Shown piece by piece: positions 19,729 through 27,811 of a stretch of 64,000 nt of DNA; the first letter of the stretch is position 1, and every line of letters starts with the position of its first letter. Position numbers and translations under genes: made by a program. The notes below the pieces were generated by a model. It worked only from the letters and a program-made list of their open reading frames with translations. It made no database searches and was not told the DNA's origin. The stretch comes from Acidobacteriota bacterium (GTDB taxonomy: Bacteria; Acidobacteriota; Vicinamibacteria; Vicinamibacterales; UBA2999): positions 62,001-126,000 of the forward strand of contig CANIBQ010000003.1 of the NCBI GenBank assembly GCA_947465645.1, read 5' to 3'.

Positions 19729-19871
19729 GCATGTGGCAGCACGAGTACGAAGAACCGGTCGGCGGAAGTCTGGGTACGCCCGCCTTTAGGAGTTAGTATC
19801 TCGCTTCAGCCTTGCTCGTCGCGGGGGCCGGCTTTAGCCGGCTCGTCGTCGAAGAAGCGCCCGCCACGGTG

Positions 19872-20105
19872 ATGCCGGCCTGCGCCCGCCGGCTACGCAT
19901 GCCGGGAAATCGCGCTCCGCTCGCTGTCCTTCCGCTGCCGCGTTGACTAGAAGCTAATTCGAGACGGCGTCCGTCAGGCGCAATCGGACCTTCAGTGGTA
20001 ATTCGGGCGCCGGTCTGCACACGGACCAAAGTCAACGCGGAAGACTCGCTCCGCGCGATTTCCGGATCTCGAAGCGGCATACTCCGACGGCGCTCGCAGT
20101 CCGGC
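19872..20105. repeat. Palindromic element, left copy
   Basis: A 234-bp element that is itself an imperfect palindrome: its first ~70 nt (gccggcctgcgcc ... ccgggaaatcgcgctccg) match the complement of its last ~70 nt. A second copy lies inverted at 20854-21088, on the other side of the IS3 transposase. The rest of the 500-nt gap between tadA and the transposase holds no gene I can support. Confidence 0.75.
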
Positions 20106-20229
20106 AAGGAAACGAATACAGCCTCACTGAATGAAGACGATGATTGCAGTGGCGCGTACAGCGTCAGATCGAGGCGGTGGTCGGTCGGGAAGCCCGCAGT
20201 CCTGATTCCCTGGCGCGCCCATTCCCAAC

Positions 20230-20760
20230 TTGCTGCAGCGCCGATTCACGGTGAGTCGACCGAATCGGGCCTGGGTCACGGACATCACGTATGTGCGGAC
20301 GTGGCAAGGGTGGCTATACCTCGCCGTGGTCATGGATCTCTTCTCGCGAAAGGTCGTCGGCTGGGCCGCCCGTCCCACCATTCACCGCGAGCTCGTGCTC
20401 GACGCCGTGCTGATGGCCGTGCGTGCGCGACGGCCCAGAGGCACGCTGATTCATTCCGATCAGGGCACCCAGTTCGGGTCGGATGCGCGGCGTCGCTTCT
20501 GTCGGTCGCATCGCCTCGAGCCCAGCATGAGTCGCAAGGGCAACTGCTGGGACAACGCCGTGGCGGAGGCATTCTTCGGCAGCCTGAAGAAGGAGCCAAT
20601 CAAGAAAGAGATCTACAAATCGCGCGACGTCGCCACGACCGCCATCGCCGACTACATCGAGACGTTCTACAATCGCTCACGCCGGCATAGCCACCTCGGT
20701 GGCATCAGCCCTGAGCAGTTCGAAGCCGCTCACAAGTCCCGGAAACAGGGTGTCCACTGA
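20230..20760 (+). CDS. IS3-family transposase OrfB, N-terminally truncated
   Basis: The 176-aa open frame covers the DDE integrase core: WVTDITYV (first Asp), [10 protein letters not shown] (second Asp) and [12 protein letters not shown] (Glu), followed by [22 protein letters not shown], the usual IS3 C-terminus. The N-terminal ~100 residues with the HTH_21 region are absent: a TGA lies at 20203-20205 and the reading frame starts at a TTG. No orfA and no clear terminal repeats of the IS were found. It is a remnant flanked by inverted palindromic elements, probably inactive. Confidence 0.85.
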   Translation: MLQRRFTVSRPNRAWVTDITYVRTWQGWLYLAVVMDLFSRKVVGWAARPTIHRELVLDAVLMAVRARRPRGTLIHSDQGTQFGSDARRRFCRSHRLEPSMSRKGNCWDNAVAEAFFGSLKKEPIKKEIYKSRDVATTAIADYIETFYNRSRRHSHLGGISPEQFEAAHKSRKQGVH

Positions 20761-20853
20761 ATCCTGGGATCTCCACCGCTCTTTCTCAACCAATTCGTTC
20801 GTCTGAATTCTAGGCAGAATCTTCGGAGTCACGCGTGGCAGCGCGTCGCGGTT

Positions 20854-21088
20854 ATGCCGGCCTGTGCCGCCGTCGGAGCATGCCGCGCCGATGTCCGGAA
20901 ATCGCGCGGAGCGAGTCTTCCGCGTCGACTTCGGTCCGTGTGCACACCGACGCTCGGATCGCCACAGGCGGTCCGATTGCGCCTGACACACGCTGCTTCG
21001 AGTTAGCTCCTAGGCGACGCGACAGCGGAAGGACGGCGAGTCGGAGCGCGATTTCCCGGCATGCGGAGTCGGCGGCGCAGGCCGGCAT
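20854..21088. repeat. Palindromic element, right inverted copy
   Basis: The reverse complement of this 235-bp stretch aligns with 19872-20105 over its full length with scattered substitutions. Both copies can be read as open frames with shared peptides (PEIARSESSA, GPIAPD, SGRTAS) but these follow from DNA similarity and are not credible genes. It fills most of the gap between the transposase and the Nramp gene. Confidence 0.75.
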
Positions 21089-21140
21089 GACCGCGGCGCG
21101 CATCTTACGACCGCGAGCCGAACGCCCTTCAGGGGGAAGA

Positions 21141-22625
21141 TCAGAAAAAGCTGCTCACCGAGAGCGTCACGAAGAATCCGTAGAAGATCGCCATGAACAC
21201 CAGCGCCGCGCGCCGCCACATCGGCGGCCGCACGTGCTCCGGCAGCAGCCGCGTGTTCACGTAGAGCAGGTGGAGTGAGGCGATCACGAAGACGACGCCT
21301 GCCATGTTCGCGCCAATCTGCAGCAGCAGGAACGGCTGCGCCAGCCGCAGCGCCACGATCCCCCAGATGACGACCGCGCCCAGCACGCCGTAGTACACGG
21401 CGCGGACGTCGCCGCCGCGCCACGTCCGCACGCGGCTGCTGCCGGTCCAGAGGATATCGGTAATGGCGCGGACCATGCCGTCCAGTTGATCGAGCTGCGT
21501 CTTGAACAGGACCCATGCGCCCAGGAAGGCGACGACGCCGCCGAGAAGCGCGCCGTTGGCGCCGCTGATCGCCTGGGCGAGCGCGGCACTGATGCCGAGC
21601 CCCTGTATGTTGGTGCCGCGCGGCAGGAAGGTGACGTAGATCATCGCCGGCAGAATCATCCCGAGGATGGCGCCGGCGAAAAAGATCCCCCACTGGTCCG
21701 CGCGGACGACGCGCCACCATCCGCGCCACCGGCGCATCCCTTCGGCATCGGCGGCGAACATGAAGCCGGTGTGCGCGAGGAGCACCTTCTGTCCGCCAAT
21801 CGCGCACGGGATGTAGCCGGCCCGCTCGCCCATGCCGTAGCCGCGGTCGCGCGCCCAGTTCGCGAGCACGATGTTGGTGACGCCGCCGGCGCCCGAGTAG
21901 GCCACGAGCGCGCCCAGCAGGAACAGGTCGGTCCCCGCCGGAATCAGCGCGAATTCGCCGCCGGCCCGATCGAAGCCGACGAGTCCCAGGACCGCGGCGG
22001 CCCATGTGCCGCCCGGGACGAACAGCAGCGCGAGCACCAGGAAGCTGCTGAGGATCGCCGCAACCATCACCCAGTTCAGCAGCTCCAGCGTCTTCTCGAT
22101 GCGGCTCCCGATCGACAGGATCGCCACGCAGACGAGGAACGTGCCGACGCCGATGTAGTAGATGGAGGTCGCGTCGGCGGCCACGGCGAGCCGCTTCGTG
22201 AACAGGAAGAAGATCGCGCCGGCGGCGGTGCCGGCCCACGCCGGCCAGCCGACCTGCAGGAAGTAGAGCAGCGCGTACACCCACGCCCAGAGCGTGGAGG
22301 ACGGACGCGTGCGCATGAAGCCGGTGAACGCCGGCTCACCGGTCGCCAGCGTGTACCGCATGAGCTCCGTGTTGAAGATCGTCTGCAGCAGCACCGCGAC
22401 GCCAACGACCCAGAGCAGCGACAATCCGTTGCGCACGAAGGCGGCAGGTCCCAGCAGGAACTCTCCGCTGCCGATCGAGACGCCGAGCACGATGATGCCG
22501 GGCCCGACGACCTTCAGCCAGCCGAGGCCCTGCGGCATCGGCGGCAGCGGCAGCTCTGTCTGCTGCCACGCGCTCAGCCCGGAGCGCGCTTCGACGGCGG
22601 TGGACGAGGTCTGGTTCGCTGACAC
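21141..22625 (-). CDS. Nramp-family metal transporter-like membrane protein
   Basis: Protein of 494 aa with about eleven transmembrane helices. The first helix region GPGIIVLGVSIGSGEFLLGP corresponds to the Nramp helix 1, but with GSGEF instead of the canonical DPGN metal-binding motif. A later segment reads IGGQKVLLAHTGFMF rather than the usual MPH motif of helix 6. It is thus a divergent branch of the Nramp/APC superfamily, and Mn or Fe transport is not assured. The N-terminal ~35 residues are cytoplasmic and polar. It stands alone between the repeat element and the tRNA-Ser gene. Confidence 0.75.
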   Translation of the reverse strand: MSANQTSSTAVEARSGLSAWQQTELPLPPMPQGLGWLKVVGPGIIVLGVSIGSGEFLLGPAAFVRNGLSLLWVVGVAVLLQTIFNTELMRYTLATGEPAFTGFMRTRPSSTLWAWVYALLYFLQVGWPAWAGTAAGAIFFLFTKRLAVAADATSIYYIGVGTFLVCVAILSIGSRIEKTLELLNWVMVAAILSSFLVLALLFVPGGTWAAAVLGLVGFDRAGGEFALIPAGTDLFLLGALVAYSGAGGVTNIVLANWARDRGYGMGERAGYIPCAIGGQKVLLAHTGFMFAADAEGMRRWRGWWRVVRADQWGIFFAGAILGMILPAMIYVTFLPRGTNIQGLGISAALAQAISGANGALLGGVVAFLGAWVLFKTQLDQLDGMVRAITDILWTGSSRVRTWRGGDVRAVYYGVLGAVVIWGIVALRLAQPFLLLQIGANMAGVVFVIASLHLLYVNTRLLPEHVRPPMWRRAALVFMAIFYGFFVTLSVSSFF

Positions 22626-22716
22626 GCTTGCAGATCGGAATGGTATGACAGCTCTACGCCTGCGTGGTTCCGGGCTGGGTGCCGGTCGTCGCCCCTGAAT
22701 AGTGTCCGGCGCGCGG

Positions 22717-22722
22717 TATAAT
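22717..22722 (+). promoter_or_regulatory. -10 box of the tRNA-Ser gene
   Basis: A perfect TATAAT lies 16 nt before the first base of the tRNA. The -35 region is weak (cctgaa or ctgaat, about 16-17 nt upstream). Confidence 0.6.
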
Positions 22723-22738
22723 CAAGGGCTTACCACGA

Positions 22739-22829
22739 GGAGAGGTACCGAAGTGGTCGTAACGGGGGCGCCTCGAAAGCGTCTTGTCGGGTAACCGGCA
22801 CGTGGGTTCGAATCCCACCCTCTCCGCCA
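22739..22829 (+). tRNA. tRNA-Ser (anticodon CGA)
   Basis: The acceptor arms ggagagg and cctctcc pair perfectly, with the discriminator G and an encoded CCA end. The anticodon loop is cctcgaaa, giving CGA, which reads the serine codon UCG. The long variable arm (ttgtcgggtaaccggca) is typical of tRNA-Ser, and the T-loop is ggttcgaatcc. Its 3' end is the attachment site of the island that follows. Confidence 0.95.
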
Positions 22830-22831
22830 AC
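22809..22831. repeat. Left attachment repeat at the tRNA-Ser 3' end
   Basis: These 23 nt cover the T-loop, 3' acceptor strand, CCA and two following bases, and recur exactly at 30094-30116. This is the usual geometry of a site-specific integration at a tRNA gene. Confidence 0.75.
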
Positions 22832-22970
22832 CTATAAAACCGCTCAAACCGACAGAACCGCTCAACGAGCGTCCGGCGGGCCACATTCAGACGGCAAAGT
22901 CGCAAATCACCAGCATCTTGGCACCAGGGTGGAGTTGGAACCCACGTGATGCGAGATTTGAGAGAGTTTT

Positions 22971-23000
22971 TGACAGAAAAACGACTATACTTTTCTGTCA
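22971..23000. promoter_or_regulatory. Palindromic operator before the abiEi-like gene
   Basis: A perfect 10-bp inverted repeat (tgacagaaaa and its complement) with a 10-nt centre that contains a TATACT-like -10 box overlapping the right arm (22986-22991). It ends 7 nt before the ATG. AbiEi-type antitoxins are known to repress their own promoter by binding inverted repeats, so this is the expected operator. Confidence 0.6.
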
Positions 23001-23007
23001 CTAAGCC

Positions 23008-23628
23008 ATGGGCAAACACGCGAACTCGATCGACTCTCAGATCTTGAAGCGAATCCAGCGTCGGCGGGCCGGCCGTGTCTTCACGCCGGCCGATTTTCTC
23101 GACCTTGGATCCCGGAATGCGGTTGATCTGGCGCTGAGCCGACACGCGCGCACCGGCACCATCCGCAAAATCGCCCGGGGCCTGTACGACTTTCCCCGGG
23201 CTGATCCTAGTCTGGGTCTGCTCTCGCCTGCGATCGATGACATCGCGACGGCTTTGAAGGGCCGCGATCAATCGCGTCTCCAGCCCGCCGGGGCGCATGC
23301 AGCCAATGTGCTCGGCTTGTCCACGCAGGTGCCCGTTCGGGTCGTGTTCCTGACCGATGGACGCTCGCGCCGCGTGCAACTGGGCAAGCAGCACATCGTG
23401 ATCAAGCACACCACGCCTCGCCAGATGGCGACCGCCGGTCGTTCAAGTGGCACCGTGATTCAAGCGCTGAGATGGTTGGGCAAGCGGCAGGTGAATGACG
23501 CGACGATCGCAACGTTACGTCGCAGACTTTCTGCTGCGGACAAGCAGCAGCTCCTCAAAGATCTCCGCTACGCGCCGGCGTGGATTGCGGACATCTTCCG
23601 CGCCGTCGCGCACTCCGGTCGAGCCTGA
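23008..23628 (+). CDS. AbiEi-like antitoxin (DUF6088-type)
   Basis: Protein of 206 aa. The N-terminal ~70 residues form a winged helix-turn-helix (VFTPADFLDLGSRNAVDLAL...GTIRKIARGLYDFP), the DNA-binding part of AbiEi-type antitoxins. The C-terminal part contains HAANVLGLSTQVP and RVVFLTDGRSRRVQLG, as in DUF6088 proteins. It is followed immediately by the AbiEii-like toxin gene (stop at 23628, toxin GTG at 23630) and preceded by a palindromic operator. In the type IV AbiE system the antitoxin counters the nucleotidyltransferase and represses transcription; abortive infection against phage is the reported effect. Confidence 0.85.
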   Translation: MGKHANSIDSQILKRIQRRRAGRVFTPADFLDLGSRNAVDLALSRHARTGTIRKIARGLYDFPRADPSLGLLSPAIDDIATALKGRDQSRLQPAGAHAANVLGLSTQVPVRVVFLTDGRSRRVQLGKQHIVIKHTTPRQMATAGRSSGTVIQALRWLGKRQVNDATIATLRRRLSAADKQQLLKDLRYAPAWIADIFRAVAHSGRA

Positions 23629-23629
23629 C

Positions 23630-24649
23630 GTGGATCGCTTCCTCCTGCTGCCCGACGCACGGCGCCGCGTCCTCTGCGAGGAAGCAGGTCGCACTCTTGG
23701 GCTCAGCGCCGGGAGTGTCGAGAAGGACTTCTGGGTTTGTTGGACTCTGCGGACGCTGGTCGCATTGCCGATCTCTGGGCCCCACCTGACGTTTAAGGGC
23801 GGCACCTCGTTGTCGAAGGGATGGAAGCTGATTCAACGCTTCTCTGAAGACATCGACATCGTGATCGACCGCGACTTCCTGGGTTTCGGTGGCGAGCGAG
23901 CCCCTGAAGCCGCTCCAAGCCAGAAGCAGCGCTCGAAGCGGATCGACGAGTTGAAGGACGCGTGCCAGCGTCACATCCGCGACATGCTGTTGCCGGCCCT
24001 GCGCGATCGCGTCGAAGCACTGTCGCCCGGCGCGCCGCATTCGAACATCGAAATCGATCCCGATGACGCGGAGAATCAGACGATCTTGTTTCACTACCCT
24101 GCGGTCACGGCGGAAGGCACGTACATCCGCCCAATCGTGAAGATCGAACTCGGCGCGCGGTCCGACATCGATCCGTCTGCCACACCCGAGATCACGCCGT
24201 ACCTCGGTGATGTGTTTCCGGGCGAGATCGGCAACGGCGCTTTCACGGTCCGAACGCTTGCGCCCGAGCGAACGTTCTGGGAGAAGGTCGCGCTGTTGCA
24301 CGAGGAGAGCTATCGGGCCGCGGACGATGGCCCGAAGGCGCGGCTCGCGAGGCACTACTACGATCTCTGGTGTCTGCTGTCGGCCGGTGTTGGCGATCGT
24401 GCGCGCGTTGACCTCGAACTCTTCCAACGCGTCGTGGCACATCGCGCGGTGTTCTTTCGAAAGAACAAAGAGGTCCAAGACTCTCTTCGACCCGGCGGAC
24501 TGCGACTCGTGCCGTCTGCTGATCGCCGCGCGGCGTGGAAGCGCGACTACGATGCGATGAAGGACGTCATGTTCTTCGACGAACCTCCCACCTTCGAAGA
24601 AATCCTCGCCGTGGTCGCTGTGTTCGAGCACGAGTTCAACGGGCCATGA
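23630..24649 (+). CDS. AbiEii-like nucleotidyltransferase toxin
   Basis: From the GTG at 23630, one base after the antitoxin stop, the product is 339 aa. It has the nucleotidyltransferase motif GGTSLSK followed by EDIDIVI (GS...DxD type), then ELGARSD, and LAPERTFWEKVALLHEE with RHYYDLW, all hallmarks of AbiEii/AbiGii proteins, which block growth by adding nucleotides to tRNA acceptor ends. All catalytic positions look intact. The frame is open back to 23495 but that stretch overlaps the antitoxin. Its stop overlaps the next start (ATGA), so it is coupled to the primase-type gene. Confidence 0.88.
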   Translation: MDRFLLLPDARRRVLCEEAGRTLGLSAGSVEKDFWVCWTLRTLVALPISGPHLTFKGGTSLSKGWKLIQRFSEDIDIVIDRDFLGFGGERAPEAAPSQKQRSKRIDELKDACQRHIRDMLLPALRDRVEALSPGAPHSNIEIDPDDAENQTILFHYPAVTAEGTYIRPIVKIELGARSDIDPSATPEITPYLGDVFPGEIGNGAFTVRTLAPERTFWEKVALLHEESYRAADDGPKARLARHYYDLWCLLSAGVGDRARVDLELFQRVVAHRAVFFRKNKEVQDSLRPGGLRLVPSADRRAAWKRDYDAMKDVMFFDEPPTFEEILAVVAVFEHEFNGP

Positions 24650-25652
24650 GCGACACCGCTGCCGGCATCAACAGAAGCTCGCCAGCCGCGACAAAAATCG
24701 CGCTCTTCCGATCACTGTTCCGGGGCCGCGAGGACGTGTATCCGCGCCGGTTCGAGAGCCGGAAGACCGGCAAGTCAGGCTACGCGCCGGCTTGTGCCAA
24801 CGAGTGGGTCCGGGGCATCTGCGAAAAGCCACGCATCAAGTGCGCGGCCTGCCCGCATCGTCGATTCCTGCCGGTCACCGACGACGTCATTCGTTGGCAT
24901 CTTTCGGGCAGAGATGACTCGGGCCAGCCATTTGTCGCTGGAGTTTACCCGATGCTTCTCGACGAAACCTGCTTCTTCCTTGCTGTTGACTTCGACAAGG
25001 CTGGTTGGCAGGCGGATACGACGGCGTTCTTGCAAGCATGCCGACGCCTCGGTCTGGCCGCCGCTCTCGAACGATCGCGATCGGGCCAGGGCGGACACGT
25101 CTGGTTGTTCTTCGAGAGCGCCATTCATGCGTCGCTGGCGCGCCGCCTCGGGTCGCACCTCCTGACCGAAGCGATGGAGCATCGGCCGGACATTGGGCTG
25201 GACTCCTACGATCGTCTCTTTCCGAATCAGGACACGCTGCCACAGGGGGGATTCGGCAACCTGATCGCGCTGCCGTTGCAGAAGGGACCCCGCGACGAGG
25301 CGAACAGTTCGGGCACTTCGTCCTTGTTCAGCCAACGACGTTTCAGCCGGCCCGGCCGCCCGATCCGGACAAGCGAGTGGAGTTCCAGGCTCTCTATCAA
25401 GATCTGATCAAGGACGAGGCGCGCAATCGACGCATCATCGACGACGTCGTCGAGTGCGTGAACAGCGGTCGCTCGCCACTGGTGCTGACCGAGCGGAACG
25501 ACCATCTCGACTGCCTGGAGCGACTGCTCGCCCCGCACGTCCGGCATCTCGTCGTCTTGCGGGCCGGAATGGGCAAGAAGCGGCGCCAAGCGTTGGCCGA
25601 TCAACTGGCCGCAATCCCGACCGGCGAAGGGCGGGTCCTCCTTGCCACCGGC
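24646..25652 (+). pseudogene. Primase-helicase-nuclease gene, 5' part (TOTE-type)
   Basis: The ATG overlaps the toxin stop. Residues 1-~220 (24646-25300) form an archaeo-eukaryotic-type primase domain with a Cys cluster (GICEKPRIKCAACPHRRF), FLAVDFDKAGW (catalytic acids) and SRSGQGGHVWLFFE. The frame then shifts at about 25300. The new frame reads FVLVQPTTFQPARPPDPDKR, then SPLVLTERNDHLDCL and GRVLLATG, which belong to the second helicase domain. The Walker A and DExH part expected between them (some 350 aa) is missing. The gene is then cut by the transposon at 25653. Such primase-helicase fusions are described for TOTE-type conflict systems; the name is by domain layout. Confidence 0.75.
25644..25652. 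repeat. Target-site duplication, left
   Basis: gccaccggc occurs directly before the left terminal repeat and again at 29217-29225 after the right one. Removing the element and one copy restores the reading frame LLATG-KHVGEG. The length is 9 bp if the inverted ends start at ggtaaa, or shorter if the ends extend outward. Confidence 0.75.
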
Positions 25653-25665
25653 GGTAAATATATAC
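25653..25665. repeat. Left terminal inverted repeat of the transposon
   Basis: ggtaaatatatac, exact complement of 29204-29216. Confidence 0.85.
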
Positions 25666-25700
25666 TTGACTAACCGTCGGGGCCTCGCTATGCTTTGTTC

Positions 25701-26672
25701 ATGCAGGCCCCGACAACTCTCCAGCAAGCGGTCCTCTACTTCTCTGACCCCAAGCGCTGCAATGACTTCATGATCGGCGTTCGATGGGCCGATGGCAAGG
25801 TTCGCTGCCCTTACTGCGATTCCATCAACGTCACCTACTTGGAGTCCGTCAACCGCTGGAAGTGCTACGGGAAGCATGCGAAAGCGCAGTTTTCGCTGAA
25901 GGTCGGGACCATCTTTGAGGACTCTCCCCTCGGCTTGGATAAGTGGCTTGTGGCGGTGTGGTTGATCGTCAACTGCAAGAACGGGATAAGCAGCACGGAG
26001 ATTGCCCGCGACCTCGGCATCACACAGAAATCCGCATGGCACATGGCGCACCGTGTCCGGCTGGCCATGCAGGCTGGCCACTTCGGCAAGCTCGCGGGCG
26101 AAGTCGAGGTAGATGAAACCTACATCGGCGGAAAGGCGCGCAATATGAGCATCAGTAAGCGCAAGCGGCTGAATCTGACTCGGGGTCGCTCGATGGCTGG
26201 CAAGGTCGCCGTTATGGGTCTATTGGAAAGGCACCCTGAGAAGGGCAAGAGCCGTGTCGTGACGACGGTGATCGATGGACGCAAGAAGCACCATATGCAG
26301 CCCACAGTGCGCGAACGTGTTGAAGCGGGAACGACGGTTAACACTGACGCCCACTTTTCCTATCAGGGCCTCAGTGACGATTACGCGCATTGCGTGATCG
26401 ATCACGCGGAAGCATACGTGGACGGCACGATTCACACGAACGGCTTGGAGAACTACTGGAGCCTGTTGAAGCGGGCGCTGAAGGGCACATACGTCAGCGT
26501 CGAGCCGTTCCACCTGTTCCGGTATCTGGACGAACAGGCGTTCCGATTCAACAATCGCCGCGAACTGACCGACCTTGATCGGTTCACGCTGGCGGTGTCA
26601 CAGGTTGTGGGGAAGCGCTTGACGTACGCAGAGGTAACCGGAAAGACCCGCCTTCCAGAATCGATTCACTGA
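25701..26672 (+). CDS. IS1595-family transposase (ISXO2-like)
   Basis: Protein of 323 aa from the ATG at 25701. It starts with a zinc-ribbon-like region (VRCPYCDSINV ... WKCYGK, though the second Cys pair is incomplete), then FSLKVGTIFEDSPLGLDKWL and a helix-turn-helix (SSTEIARDLGITQKSAWHM), and the ISXO2-like catalytic domain with EVDETYIGGK, VNTDAHFSYQG and IHTNGLENYWSLLKR. This order is diagnostic of IS1595 transposases. The full length is preserved, so it may be active. It is transcribed inward from the left end of the element. Confidence 0.9.
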   Translation: MQAPTTLQQAVLYFSDPKRCNDFMIGVRWADGKVRCPYCDSINVTYLESVNRWKCYGKHAKAQFSLKVGTIFEDSPLGLDKWLVAVWLIVNCKNGISSTEIARDLGITQKSAWHMAHRVRLAMQAGHFGKLAGEVEVDETYIGGKARNMSISKRKRLNLTRGRSMAGKVAVMGLLERHPEKGKSRVVTTVIDGRKKHHMQPTVRERVEAGTTVNTDAHFSYQGLSDDYAHCVIDHAEAYVDGTIHTNGLENYWSLLKRALKGTYVSVEPFHLFRYLDEQAFRFNNRRELTDLDRFTLAVSQVVGKRLTYAEVTGKTRLPESIH

Positions 26673-26711
26673 AAGGCGGAAGAGACAGGGACGCGGGCAG
26701 CGTCGAGGCGG

Positions 26712-27764
26712 TTAGGCTTTGCGGCCTGCCGCCTTTTTCTTTTTGCGCGGCTTTGATTGTTCCGCAACGGCATTCTTCGGCACCGCGACGATGACTTTAA
26801 TCGCCTTCTGAAATCTCTCAAGTGCCGACGGCCCCTCGTCCATTTCTGGATGCGGTTTCACGTTCTCCATTCTGCCATACACCTCTACTTTGCGACTCGG
26901 CTGCGCCATCAACACAGCCCGCCCACGCGCCCATGCGGACGGCACCTGCAATTGATCGGAAAGGAACATCACCTCTTGCCCCTCATAACGATCCTGGGCC
27001 GTGTACTGCAACCCGAATATGACGCGGCGATGAATCGGGTAGAGCTGCGCCCTCACAGCGGCATCATCGTACGTGACGACCCACGGTTGCTGTAGCGCGC
27101 CGATGCGCGCCGCGAGTTCGCGGTGCCCATCGAGAGTGTAGGTATTCAGGTAGAGACCCTCTCCGTTCTCGATGTACGGCGGGTCATAAAATGTAAACGC
27201 ATTCGGGCCAAGCCCGGCGATGACGGAATTGGTGAACTGCAGGGCGTCTTGTTGATAGAGGTTGATCCTGCTGCGATAGCGTCCGATGCGCTTGATGCGT
27301 TGAAGGAGTTCTTCCCTCCCGAAGCGGGCGTCGAGCCCCCATTCGCCGGTCTGATTCTTTCCGCCAATGACACCGCCGCCGATGATCCCTGACCTATTGG
27401 TTCTATTGAGGAAGAAGGTCGAGAACCCAAGGTCAACGAGATCCGCGGTGTCTGCCGCCTTATAGATCGCACGTTGTCTGCGCCATTCCGTCATCGTGAC
27501 GCGGACTCGCTGGATACGCCGACACAGTTCCGCGTTCTCATTCAGAACGGTGTGCCAGAACGCATATACCGCACGGCTGAGATCATTGATGTGGATGGCG
27601 GCGGCGTACTCTTCAAGAAGCAACGCGAGCGCAATCGCAGCCCCACCGGCGTAAGGCTCAGCGTATTGCACATCCCTCATGCCGTTTTCGCGAAGCAGTT
27701 GCTTCACGACGGGAACAAGACGGCGCTTTCCGCCAGGGTAACGAAGGGGAGTGTAGTAGGCCAT
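26712..27764 (-). CDS. D12-class N6-adenine DNA methyltransferase (Dam-like)
   Basis: Protein of 350 aa. N-terminal motif LRYPGGKRRLVPVVKQLL is the SAM-binding motif of the D12 class, followed by EPYAGGAAIALALL and the catalytic FYDPPYIENG. A middle segment FFLNRTNRSGIIGGGVIGG is also typical. The C-terminus is a Lys-rich tail (RKKKKAAGRKA). No restriction endonuclease accompanies it, so it is an orphan modification enzyme carried by the transposon. It lies 47 nt downstream of the ParB/Srx-like gene on the same strand and is probably cotranscribed with it. Confidence 0.88.
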   Translation of the reverse strand: MAYYTPLRYPGGKRRLVPVVKQLLRENGMRDVQYAEPYAGGAAIALALLLEEYAAAIHINDLSRAVYAFWHTVLNENAELCRRIQRVRVTMTEWRRQRAIYKAADTADLVDLGFSTFFLNRTNRSGIIGGGVIGGKNQTGEWGLDARFGREELLQRIKRIGRYRSRINLYQQDALQFTNSVIAGLGPNAFTFYDPPYIENGEGLYLNTYTLDGHRELAARIGALQQPWVVTYDDAAVRAQLYPIHRRVIFGLQYTAQDRYEGQEVMFLSDQLQVPSAWARGRAVLMAQPSRKVEVYGRMENVKPHPEMDEGPSALERFQKAIKVIVAVPKNAVAEQSKPRKKKKAAGRKA

Positions 27765-27811
27765 TCGCGACTAGATTCGCAAAATCCGCCGTCTTTGGCC
27801 AGCGAAATCGG

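Noticed and set aside
19793..20107. Open frame resembling another at 20835-21278
   Set aside because: The similarity comes from the inverted palindromic DNA elements, codon use is not gene-like, and no ribosome site or domain is present.
22970..22991. TTGACA and TATACT as a sigma-70 promoter pair
   Set aside because: Their spacing is only 10 nt; TTGACA is part of the palindrome. The -10 box may be used with another -35 region.
22654..23409. Long minus-strand open frame across the tRNA-Ser and antitoxin genes
   Set aside because: It is the antisense of the tRNA and of the antitoxin coding region and shows the peptide typical of translated tRNA complements; no domain.
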